From Opitutus sp. GAS368 (GTDB taxonomy: Bacteria > Verrucomicrobiota > Verrucomicrobiae > Opitutales > UBA953), in NCBI GenBank assembly GCA_943332745.1, contig CALQQQ010000035.1, positions 1 through 9,037 on the forward strand: a stretch of 9,037 nt of DNA. The letters are read 5' to 3'. The notes under the pieces are model-generated. The model had not been told where the DNA came from. It did not search any database and worked only from the letters and a program-made list of their open reading frames with translations. This document shows, piece after piece, positions 1 to 4,992 of the stretch. The translations under genes and the position numbers were made by a program. Numbering within the stretch: the first letter of the stretch is position 1; each line of letters starts with the position of its first letter.

Positions 1-68
1 TCCGACTAGGATTTGAACCTAGACAAGGAGAATCAGAATCTCCTGTGCTACCATTACACCATCGGACT
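1..68 (-). tRNA. trnQ: tRNA-Gln (anticodon CUG), 3' end cut by window edge
   Basis: Read on the minus strand from 68 down to 1, the sequence folds as a tRNA. The acceptor strand is AGTCCGA, followed by T8 and G9. The D-arm is GTGTAATGGTAGCAC, typical of tRNA-Gln. The anticodon stem is GGAGA/TCTCC around the 7-base loop TTCTGAT, which gives anticodon CTG reading CAG codons. The T-arm is CTAGG-TTCAAAT-CCTAG, with TCGGA of the 3' acceptor strand at positions 5-1. The last two acceptor bases, the discriminator and CCA lie outside the window, so the gene is incomplete here. The paired arms and Gln-like D-arm make the identity firm. It is transcribed away from the rest of the window. Confidence 0.95.
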
Positions 69-252
69 GTCCTGAGTCGTCTGACGATGGGACTCCTCGG
101 CCGTTCGTCAAAAAGAAAGGAGTGCGAAAAAACAGCGGAAACACGCAAGGGATAGGGGTAGGGGTGGGGGTAGGGGTAGGCGAAGGCCATCAGGTGACAG
201 GCATTAGAGGTGCGCCGTTGGCACGCGGGGTGAGCATCGGCCTGCTTGTGGG
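69..252. other. Intergenic region between tRNA-Gln and the four-helix-bundle gene
   Basis: This is the upstream region of the minus-strand tRNA and of the plus-strand four-helix-bundle gene. It contains the G-rich array at 149-180. No convincing promoter is visible for either gene. The stretch 181-252 between the array and the start codon has no recognisable Shine-Dalgarno sequence and no other structure I can support. Confidence 0.6.
149..180 (+). repeat. G-rich (GGGGTA)n array, left arm of the four-helix-bundle unit
   Basis: Six runs of 2-5 G are separated by one- or two-base TA, T or ATA spacers, beginning GGGATA and ending GGTAGG. This is a textbook G-quadruplex sequence on the plus strand. 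The reverse complement of element 2 around 8863-8890 has nearly the same string, including the GGGATA start and the AGGC exit. The four-helix-bundle mRNA would carry it in its 5' leader if transcription starts upstream. It is paired in inverted orientation with the array at 668-693. Confidence 0.85.
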
Positions 253-666
253 ATGGAAATCGCGAGCCTCTCGAACTTCGTTACCTGGCAAAAATCCGTC
301 CGTCTCGCTGCGGATGTGATCAAGCTCACTCAGCGCACTTCACTCAACCGACACCTCTGGGCCTGCGACCAGCTGAGACGTGCTGCGCTATCGGTCCCGA
401 GCAACATCGCTGAAGGCTATGAACGAAGGGCCGAGAAAGATACCGAACGCTTCTATCTCATCGCGAAAGGTTCCTGCGCCGAAGTGCTCACGCAGATCAA
501 GGTGGCCCAACTCGCGGACCTACTGAGCCAGCAAGAAGCCGCTCCTATCGTGGCTCAATGCGAAGAGATTCTCCGACTAATTGCCGGAGTGCTCAAAGCG
601 CGTCGGCACGCCCGCGACTCAAATACGCTCGAACCACAAGCTCCCACCGATAAGCCGAGGCGTTAA
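253..666 (+). CDS. Four-helix-bundle protein, 23S rRNA intervening-sequence (S23/IVP) family
   Basis: A 137-residue protein. The family signature is clear: an N-terminal helix with TWQKSVRLA (11-19), then SVPSNIAEGYER (47-58), then helix FYLIAKGSCAEVLTQI (67-82), matching the S-x-P-x-NIAEG ... GS-x-aE pattern of the 23S rRNA IVP family. The remaining helices reach to about residue 117. Residues 118-137 are a polar, basic tail beyond the usual domain. Family members are small cytosolic helical bundles found in 23S rRNA intervening sequences and widely elsewhere. Avd of diversity-generating retroelements has the same fold. The biochemical role of stand-alone members is not established. ATG at 253 starts the conserved domain, but no Shine-Dalgarno sequence precedes it. 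The gene is bracketed by inverted G-rich arrays (149-180 and 668-693), which suggests a mobile unit. No 23S rRNA or reverse transcriptase is visible nearby. Confidence 0.85.
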   Translation: MEIASLSNFVTWQKSVRLAADVIKLTQRTSLNRHLWACDQLRRAALSVPSNIAEGYERRAEKDTERFYLIAKGSCAEVLTQIKVAQLADLLSQQEAAPIVAQCEEILRLIAGVLKARRHARDSNTLEPQAPTDKPRR

Positions 667-667
667 C

Positions 668-693
668 TACCCCTACCCCTACCCCTACCCCTA
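668..693 (-). repeat. C-rich (TACCCC)4 array, right arm of the four-helix-bundle unit
   Basis: Four CCCC tracts (670-673, 676-679, 682-685, 688-691) are separated by exactly two bases, TA, followed by TA. On the minus strand this is a perfect (TAGGGG)4 quadruplex motif, inverted relative to the array at 149-180. It begins one base after the stop of the four-helix-bundle gene and ends directly next to the Doc stop codon (696-694). It would therefore be the first part of the doc mRNA 3' UTR. Confidence 0.85.
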
Positions 694-1134
694 CTACTTC
701 TTCTTCGCCTTTTTCGCCTTCTTAACGGACTTCACCTTCGGCAACAAGAGCCTCAACTGCATCGTGGCCTCGTCTCTGTCGATCTGGGTAGCGGCAATCG
801 CAAAAGTCAGGCTCTCCCATTTCGCCGAATCCGGCTTCGGCTCGACGCCATTGAGGCGCAAGAAAACTAGGCAAGCGCCCAATGCGGTCCGCTTATTGCC
901 ATCCAAGAACGGGTGATTTCGGCAAAGATAGAATAGGTAGGCGGCAGCGACTTCAGCCAAATCGGCGAAGGGAGAATAGCCGCCAATCGTGACCTGCGGG
1001 GCCGCCACCGCGGACTCCAGCAGCGAAGGCTCCCGCAAGCCATCCGCGCCGCCAAAGCCCTCTAACGCTGCGGCATGGATCTCCTTCACGATCTCCACCG
1101 TAAGATGGAAGCAATTCTCGGGCGTGACCTTCAC
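694..1134 (-). CDS. doc: Doc (death-on-curing) family toxin
   Basis: A 146-residue Fic/Doc-fold protein. The active-site motif is HPFLDGNKRT (74-83). Lysine stands where AMP-transferring Fic enzymes have the second glycine, and the KRTAL run follows, as in Doc. P1 Doc is a kinase that inactivates EF-Tu, and the same activity is inferred here. The upstream GLREPSLLESAVAAPQ (32-47) is the usual Doc signature. The start is GTG at 1134, inferred from a 4-nt GTGA overlap with the antitoxin stop, which implies translational coupling. There is no nearer conserved ATG. The C-terminus is a short lysine-rich tail (KSVKKAKKAKKK, 135-146) outside the Fic fold. The stop codon abuts the TAGGGG array, so the tail or 3' UTR may have been changed by insertion. 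Partner: the AbrB-type antitoxin upstream. Confidence 0.92.
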   Translation of the reverse strand: MKVTPENCFHLTVEIVKEIHAAALEGFGGADGLREPSLLESAVAAPQVTIGGYSPFADLAEVAAAYLFYLCRNHPFLDGNKRTALGACLVFLRLNGVEPKPDSAKWESLTFAIAATQIDRDEATMQLRLLLPKVKSVKKAKKAKKK

Positions 1135-1358
1135 GCGAGCTTACGCATGGTGCGCGCGTAGTCCTTCATCACGCCCCGGATTGTCTTGGTGACGTCTTCC
1201 TTGGAGGGACGGGGGCGCAAGGGCGTGATAGTGATCGTGCCGCCTTCGTGGACCTCGACGTTGACGTCGTCGCCGACCTTGAGGCGTGCGAGCTCCATCA
1301 GGGCGGCATCGAAGACCAGTCCCTGGGAATTACCCAGCTTGGTGAGCTTTTTGTGCAT
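1131..1358 (-). CDS. AbrB/MazE-type (SpoVT-AbrB fold) antitoxin of the Doc toxin
   Basis: A 75-residue protein. Residues 1-48 match the swapped-hairpin DNA-binding fold: KKLTKLGNSQGLVF (3-16), LKVGDDVNVEV (26-36), then GTITITPL (40-47). Residues 49-75 form a charged helical tail, expected to wrap the toxin and neutralise it. P1 Phd has a different antitoxin fold, but AbrB-like antitoxins paired with Doc-type toxins are known. It is the first gene of a two-gene operon and overlaps doc by 4 nt. It should bind the palindrome at 1361-1377 and repress the operon. Only two bases separate the start codon from that palindrome and no Shine-Dalgarno sequence exists, so the message may be nearly leaderless. 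The assignment is firm from fold and context. Specific binding is inferred. Confidence 0.9.
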   Translation of the reverse strand: MHKKLTKLGNSQGLVFDAALMELARLKVGDDVNVEVHEGGTITITPLRPRPSKEDVTKTIRGVMKDYARTMRKLA

Positions 1359-1360
1359 AG

Positions 1361-1377
1361 GTAATACATTGTATTAC
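1361..1377 (-). promoter_or_regulatory. Perfect palindromic operator of the antitoxin-doc operon
   Basis: GTAATAC-ATT-GTATTAC is a perfect 7-bp inverted repeat with a 3-bp centre, ending two bases upstream of the antitoxin ATG (1358). It covers the proposed -10 box. This position is typical for autoregulation by an AbrB/MazE antitoxin. The AT-rich composition stands out in GC-rich surroundings. Confidence 0.75.
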
Positions 1378-1394
1378 TATTGGCGTTAAGTCAA
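1368..1394 (-). promoter_or_regulatory. Putative sigma-70-type promoter of the antitoxin-doc operon
   Basis: On the minus strand, TTGACT (plus 1389-1394) resembles a -35 box and TACAAT (plus 1368-1373) a -10 box, with a 15-bp spacer. The spacer is short but usable. Transcription would start around 1361, a few bases before the ATG at 1358, giving a leaderless or near-leaderless mRNA. The -10 lies inside the palindromic operator, so repressor binding would block polymerase. Confidence 0.5.
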
Positions 1395-1475
1395 GTCACC
1401 CGCCCTAGGCATAAATCCCCAGCCAATCATCCGGCCTCCCCTTGAGTCCTATCTCTCTGCCTTGGGTGGCATCAT

Positions 1476-1523
1476 CGACTCAGCCCTCGATTCAGCCCTC
1501 TATGCAGCCCTCGACTCAGTCCT
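1476..1523. repeat. 12-bp tandem repeat, four copies
   Basis: Four adjacent 12-mers occur: CGACTCAGCCCT, CGATTCAGCCCT, CTATGCAGCCCT and CGACTCAGTCCT. They differ at zero to four positions from the first. The array ends 6 bases from the patB stop codon (1532-1530), in the gap before the antitoxin promoter. It is not in a plausible reading frame. No dyad typical of a terminator is present, and its role is unknown. Confidence 0.7.
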
Positions 1524-1529
1524 CTACGC

Positions 1530-2693
1530 TTACTTCGCTCGTCCCGGCGCGCGATCCACGACCTTCTTCATGCGGCGCAAAATCTCCCGCAAGCGTTCGC
1601 GCGGACAACCGAAGTTGAGACGCACGTGACCGGGGCCGCCGAAGTCGGCGCCGTTACTGAAACCGATGCCGCCCTTCTCGAACTCGGCATGCGCGTCCTC
1701 GAAACCGAGCGCGGTGATGTCGAACCACACGAGGAAGCTAGCCTGCGGACGCTGACGGAGCACGACGCCGGGCATAGACTTAAGTTCCTGTTCGATGAGG
1801 TCGAGGTTCCCGCGGAGGTAATCCACGCACTCAAGGCGCCACTGCTCCCCGTGGTCGAACGCCGCCTGGGTGGCGGCGAGGCCGAAGACATTCTGGTCCA
1901 ACGAAAGGCCCTGGAGGACGCGGCGGAAGCGCGTGCGTAGTCCGGCGTCGGGGATAATCGCAAAACCGCAGGTGAGGCCGGCGATATTGAAGGTCTTACT
2001 CGCGGCCATCAGGGTGACGGTCCGGGCGGCGAGATCTTCTCCCATCGCAGCAAAGACGATATGCTCCGTGGCTGGGTCGAGCACGAGGTCGCAGTGAATC
2101 TCGTCGGAGCAGACGGTGAGCTCATGCTTACGCACGAGGGCGGCGAGGCGATCGAGCTCGGCGCGGTCGAAGACGCGGGCGAGCGGGTTATAAGGATTGC
2201 AGAGCAGGAGCACCTTAGCGTGCGGTTGCGCGCAGGCGGCCTCGAGCTTGGCCCAGTCAAAAGTCCAGCGGCCGCCCTCGAACACCATCTCGAGCTTGAG
2301 CGGATTGCGTTCGGACAGTACCGGCGCGGTCATGAACGGCGGGTAGACGGGCACGGTCGTGACGACAGACTCGCCTGGCTTGCTGGCGCAACGGATGGCG
2401 GCGTGGATGCCGGGTACGAGCGAGCACATGAACGTGATCCACTCGGGCTTGATCTCCCAACCGTGGCGGCGACGCACATGGTTGACGATCGAAGCGAAGA
2501 CGGCGTCGCGCTGCGCGGGGTAACCGTACACGCCATGCGCGGCGCGGGCCTGGACGGCTTCGACGACGGCGGGCGGCGCCTTGAAGTCCATGTCCGCGAT
2601 CCAACAAGGGATGATATCCTTATCGGCATACTTGTGCCACTTGGTGCTGTCGGTACCGGAGCGTTCCGGACAGCTGTCGAAATCGAAAGCCAT
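1530..2693 (-). CDS. patB: MalY/PatB-type PLP-dependent cystathionine beta-lyase / aminotransferase
   Basis: A 387-residue fold-type I PLP enzyme, close to the 390 residues of E. coli MalY. The start is taken at 2693 because MAFDFDSCPERSGTDSTKW is the usual N-terminus of this family, although the frame stays open further upstream. Visible motifs are IADMDF (32-37) and YGYPAQ (56-61), CNPYNPLAR (165-173), DEIHCDL (197-203) with the cofactor-binding aspartate, and SKTFNIAGL (232-240), where K233 should bind PLP. RLNFG follows near the C-terminus. The family cleaves cystathionine or other cysteine S-conjugates to a thiol, pyruvate and ammonia in the cytosol. Exact substrate cannot be read from sequence. 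The NPxGR glycine is alanine (A172). It diverges from ogt over 40 bp. There is no clear Shine-Dalgarno sequence. Confidence 0.88.
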   Translation of the reverse strand: MAFDFDSCPERSGTDSTKWHKYADKDIIPCWIADMDFKAPPAVVEAVQARAAHGVYGYPAQRDAVFASIVNHVRRRHGWEIKPEWITFMCSLVPGIHAAIRCASKPGESVVTTVPVYPPFMTAPVLSERNPLKLEMVFEGGRWTFDWAKLEAACAQPHAKVLLLCNPYNPLARVFDRAELDRLAALVRKHELTVCSDEIHCDLVLDPATEHIVFAAMGEDLAARTVTLMAASKTFNIAGLTCGFAIIPDAGLRTRFRRVLQGLSLDQNVFGLAATQAAFDHGEQWRLECVDYLRGNLDLIEQELKSMPGVVLRQRPQASFLVWFDITALGFEDAHAEFEKGGIGFSNGADFGGPGHVRLNFGCPRERLREILRRMKKVVDRAPGRAK

Positions 2694-2702
2694 AGTCTGA
2701 GG

Positions 2703-2721
2703 TGAACCTTGGATTGAACCT
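2703..2721. repeat. Short direct repeat TGAACCT x2 in the patB-ogt divergent gap
   Basis: TGAACCT occurs at 2703-2709 and 2715-2721, a 12-bp period that would put both on roughly the same face of the helix. It sits in the 40-bp gap between two divergent start codons, so an operator is possible. No -10 or -35 boxes were recognised here. Confidence 0.35.
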
Positions 2722-2733
2722 CCCGACGGGCAA

Positions 2734-3216
2734 ATGCAATCTGTCGATATGCCCTCCGCCCGCGTCATAGCCGCCACCCTCGCCGGATGCTGGGTACGCG
2801 TCGGCACCCTCGACGGCTTCGCGGTCGCGGTGACCGAGACGGGCGACCTCATCCTTCGCCAGCCGACCCGTTCGGCGGAGTTCCGCCGCCGACTCAAGTC
2901 CTGGGGCTGCATCGTGGTCGCCGGCCGCCTGCCGAAGGTCCGCGCCATCCGTGCCCACGGCTCGCGTTTCCAGCTCAAGGTCTGGCAGGCCTGCCAACGT
3001 ATCCACCCTGGCCAGACCGCCACCTACGGAGAGCTGGCGAAGTTGGTCGGCTGCCGCTCCGCCCAAGCGGTCGGCACCGCCCTCGGCGCCAACCCCCTCG
3101 CGATCCTGATTCCCTGCCATCGCATCGTCAGCGCCACTGGCTCGGGCGGCTTCGCCTGGGGGCTGACCCGTAAACGCCGCTGGTTGAAGGCCGAACGCGA
3201 TGGGCTGGCTGACTGA
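2734..3216 (+). CDS. ogt: Methylated-DNA--protein-cysteine S-methyltransferase (Ogt/AdaB-like)
   Basis: A 160-residue DNA repair protein. It transfers the methyl group of O6-methylguanine to its own cysteine in a single-use reaction. The C-terminal domain is clear: FQLKVWQACQRIHPGQTATY (79-98 by residue), AVGTALGANP (112-121), active site IPCHR with nucleophile C128, and GGFAWGL (138-144). The N-terminal part (about 1-70) is the variable domain, and there is no Ada N-terminal zinc domain. The arginine finger of the recognition helix (R128 in human MGMT, AARAVG) is glutamine here (SAQAVG). The start is ATG 2734, and ATG 2749 is an alternative. Neither has a good Shine-Dalgarno sequence. The 3' end overlaps comF by 17 nt, so the two are cotranscribed. 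Confidence 0.92.
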   Translation: MQSVDMPSARVIAATLAGCWVRVGTLDGFAVAVTETGDLILRQPTRSAEFRRRLKSWGCIVVAGRLPKVRAIRAHGSRFQLKVWQACQRIHPGQTATYGELAKLVGCRSAQAVGTALGANPLAILIPCHRIVSATGSGGFAWGLTRKRRWLKAERDGLAD

Positions 3217-3928
3217 CCTCGACCGCGGGTTCTTCGACCTGGTCTTCCCCCGGGACTGCGCGGTCACGCAGGAGCCAATGGACGACGGGACTCGCCTCCA
3301 CCTGTCCGCCGCCGGGGCCGCCCAACTCCCCGGGATCACCGACCCCCGGTGCCTAACCTGCGGGCACCCCTTCGAAGGCATCCTCGAAGGCGACCGAGCC
3401 TGCCCCCATTGCCTCGACCTCCAGCCGGCCTTCGCCCGGGCGGTCTGTGCCTTTCGCGCCCGCGGGCCCGCTCGTCGAATCATCCATCGTATCAAATATG
3501 AGCGGTGCCCATTCCTGGCCGACGACCTTGCGCACGCGGCCCTTTCGGACGAAGTCTTCCGCCGGCACCTCGCAGGGTCGGTGCTCGTACCGGTCCCGCT
3601 CCACTCCGCACGCAAGTTCGACCGTGGCTATAATCAGGCGGAACGAATCGCCAGGGTCATGGCGGAACATGTCGCCGGGTGCCGGGCTGAGTTCCTCCTG
3701 CGCAAACAGCATGCGACTATCTCACAGACCCGACTCGGCCGACAAGAGCGCCGCAAGAATGTCGCGGGCGCGTTTGTTGTCACCGACGGCATATCCGTCG
3801 ACCCAAACACCCGCTATGTCGTCATTGATGATGTGCTGACCACCGGCGCCACCCTCCACGCTTGCGCGCTCACACTACGGAAAGCCGGCGCGACATTGGT
3901 GGATGCCGCGGCGCTGGCACATGGGTAG
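3200..3928 (+). CDS. comF: ComF family protein (phosphoribosyltransferase-like, competence)
   Basis: A 242-residue ComF homologue of usual length. The N-terminus carries a zinc-binding cluster: C20, then C51/C54 (CLTC) and C68/C71 (CPHC). It is followed by the conserved RRIIHRIKYERCPFLADDL (92-110), VPVPLH (130-135), FDRGYNQAE (140-148), and the PRPP-binding loop VVIDDVLTTGATL (197-209). The family is required for DNA uptake in naturally competent bacteria, where ComF acts on the cytosolic side with the ComFA ATPase, and it is also widespread in bacteria not known to be competent. No substrate is known for certain. The gene starts inside ogt (17-nt overlap). A strong hairpin at 3929-3949 follows immediately after the stop. 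Pairing with a DNA repair methyltransferase fits DNA handling, but this is only context. Confidence 0.92.
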   Translation: MGWLTDLDRGFFDLVFPRDCAVTQEPMDDGTRLHLSAAGAAQLPGITDPRCLTCGHPFEGILEGDRACPHCLDLQPAFARAVCAFRARGPARRIIHRIKYERCPFLADDLAHAALSDEVFRRHLAGSVLVPVPLHSARKFDRGYNQAERIARVMAEHVAGCRAEFLLRKQHATISQTRLGRQERRKNVAGAFVVTDGISVDPNTRYVVIDDVLTTGATLHACALTLRKAGATLVDAAALAHG

Positions 3929-3949
3929 GGACAGCACCACGTGCTGTCC
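3929..3949 (+). terminator. Strong hairpin directly after comF (candidate terminator)
   Basis: GGACAGCAC-CAC-GTGCTGTCC forms a perfect 9-bp stem with a 3-base loop, starting at the base after the comF stop codon. No T-tract follows on either strand, so intrinsic termination is uncertain. An mRNA 3'-end stabiliser is also possible. It lies just before repeat element 1 but does not have that element's stem sequences. Confidence 0.5.
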
Positions 3950-3952
3950 TAG

Positions 3953-4169
3953 GTGCAAAAGTGCAAACCGGCCTATGGCCTGTGCAAAGGTGCAAAAGTA
4001 TTTCCAGGGGTAGGGGTAGGGGCAGGGGTAGGCATGCAGCTTCCGCTCTGCCTGAGACCCGAAACTCGGATTGTTTTCCTACCCCTGCCCCGACCCCTAC
4101 CCCTACCCCAACCTTGCATCCCACCTTTGCACTTTTGCACGCGGCAAAGCCGCAGTTGCACCTTTGCAC
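3953..4169 (+). repeat. Structured palindromic intergenic repeat, element 1 (217 bp)
   Basis: The order from the left is: two GTGCAAA heptamers (3953, 3961), hairpin GGCC-TAT-GGCC (3970-3980), two heptamers (3982, 3990), GTATTTCC, a G-rich (GGGGTA)n array (about 4006-4032), and a core (4033-4078). Then come a C-rich array (about 4079-4110), TTGCATCCCACC, two inverted heptamers TTTGCAC (4126, 4134), hairpin GCGGC-AAA-GCCGC (4141-4153) and two more heptamers (4156, 4163). It is therefore a large imperfect palindrome. It sits between the convergent ends of comF and the rluA-family gene. Its reverse complement matches 8693-8943 with long identical stretches. It has no credible ORF, and the open frames crossing it are side effects of the TACCCC repeats. 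Confidence 0.9.
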
Positions 4170-4180
4170 GGTCTTGGCTC

Positions 4181-4195
4181 GGCGGCTACGCCGCC
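4181..4195 (-). other. Hairpin spanning the stop codon of the RluA-family gene
   Basis: GGCGGC-TAC-GCCGCC is a perfect 6-bp stem with a 3-base loop. On the minus strand the loop region holds the TAG stop codon (4188-4186). A second triloop hairpin, TTCAGC-TTC-GCTGAA (4210-4224), lies just upstream in the coding sequence. No T-tract follows, so neither is a convincing terminator. Confidence 0.45.
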
Positions 4196-4992
4196 AATGC
4201 CACGTCCAGTTCAGCTTCGCTGAAGCCCATCTTGGCGACGACGAAGGCTCGCATATCCGGCGCAAGGGGCGCGGTAAAAGTCCGCGTGATGCGCGGCGGG
4301 AAACGGAATTCGAGTTTGGCGGCATGCAGTGCCTGACGCCCCATCTCCAGCGCGGCGCCGAGACGCGGGGTCCAGCCGTGCGCGACGAATTCCATGTAGA
4401 GCGAATCGTCGCCACCGTAGAGTTTGTCGCCGATGACGGGGTAACCTAACCAGAAAGCGTGCGCGCGGATCTGATGCTTGCGGCCGGTGTGCGGCTGCAC
4501 GCGTGCGAGGGTATAGCCGGTACGCACCAGCACGGGCTCGAAGAACGTCGCGGCGGGCAAGGTGCCGGGGCCTTCGCGCACGGCGGTCTTCACGACGACC
4601 TGGCTGGTCTCATCGGGCCCGAGCGGCTGGTCGACCATGACGGGCTCCTTAAGCTCGCCCTTGAGCAACGCGTAATAGGTCTTGAGCACCATGCGACGCT
4701 CCATCGCGGTCTGCGCGGCGGAGGCGGCGTCGTAATGCTTGGCGATGAGGATCACCCCGCTGGTCTCGCGGTCGAGCCGGCTCACGAGGTGCGAGACGTC
4801 CATCTGCTTCCATTCCTTGACCGCGCCGACGAGCGAAGACCACGGGCCGTCCTTCGACGGATGGCAGACGAGCCAGCCCGGCTTATCGAAGACCATGTAG
4901 TCGTCATCTTCCTGGATTAGCCACTTCGGCAGCTCCGCCGGATCCACCTTCGGTGTGGTGCTGCTCGGCGGGACGAAAGAATAGTCGGTCAT
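4186..4992 (-). CDS. RluA-family RNA pseudouridine synthase
   Basis: A 268-residue synthase that isomerises uridine to pseudouridine in rRNA or tRNA. The catalytic motif is SRLDRETSGV (71-80) with aspartate D74. Other family marks are FDKPGWLVCHPS (35-46), KTYYALLKG (104-112), the substrate-binding PHTGRKHQIRAH (167-178), PVIGDKLYGG (185-194) and RQALHA (229-234). There is no N-terminal S4 RNA-binding domain, so it resembles RluA/TruC-like members rather than RluC/D. The target base cannot be told from the sequence. The start at 4992 is chosen because its ATG overlaps the folC stop by 4 nt (ATGA) and the frame upstream has no family similarity. It is last in a minus-strand cluster after accD and folC. 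Repeat element 1 lies downstream. Confidence 0.9.
   Translation of the reverse strand: MTDYSFVPPSSTTPKVDPAELPKWLIQEDDDYMVFDKPGWLVCHPSKDGPWSSLVGAVKEWKQMDVSHLVSRLDRETSGVILIAKHYDAASAAQTAMERRMVLKTYYALLKGELKEPVMVDQPLGPDETSQVVVKTAVREGPGTLPAATFFEPVLVRTGYTLARVQPHTGRKHQIRAHAFWLGYPVIGDKLYGGDDSLYMEFVAHGWTPRLGAALEMGRQALHAAKLEFRFPPRITRTFTAPLAPDMRAFVVAKMGFSEAELDVALAA

Noticed and set aside
83..111. Possible tRNA-Gln promoter (TTGACG at 106-111 on the minus strand)
   Set aside because: At 17-bp spacing the -10 position reads ATCGTC, which is too far from consensus to call.
122..319. Small frame with a GVGVGVGVG run before the four-helix-bundle gene
   Set aside because: It is a translation of the G-rich array and overlaps the real gene in another frame.
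253..666. Diversity-generating retroelement accessory gene (avd)
   Set aside because: The protein has the same fold class as Avd, but no reverse transcriptase, template repeat or variable repeat is visible in the window.
2694..3023. N-terminal extension of patB upstream of 2693
   Set aside because: The extension is antisense to ogt and has no family similarity. The MAFDFDSCPERSG start is typical of MalY/PatB proteins.
3953..4169. CRISPR array or bacterial telomere
   Set aside because: The heptamers are too short and arranged as mirrored pairs rather than repeat-spacer units. The TAGGGG arrays are telomere-like only in composition and lie inside the chromosome between ordinary genes.
3862..4449. 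Long open frames on both strands across 3870-4449 with Pro/Thr-, Gly/Val- or Gly/Arg-rich stretches
   Set aside because: The low-complexity stretches are translations of the TACCCC/GGGGTA arrays in repeat element 1. The frames also overlap comF or the RluA-family gene in the wrong frame.
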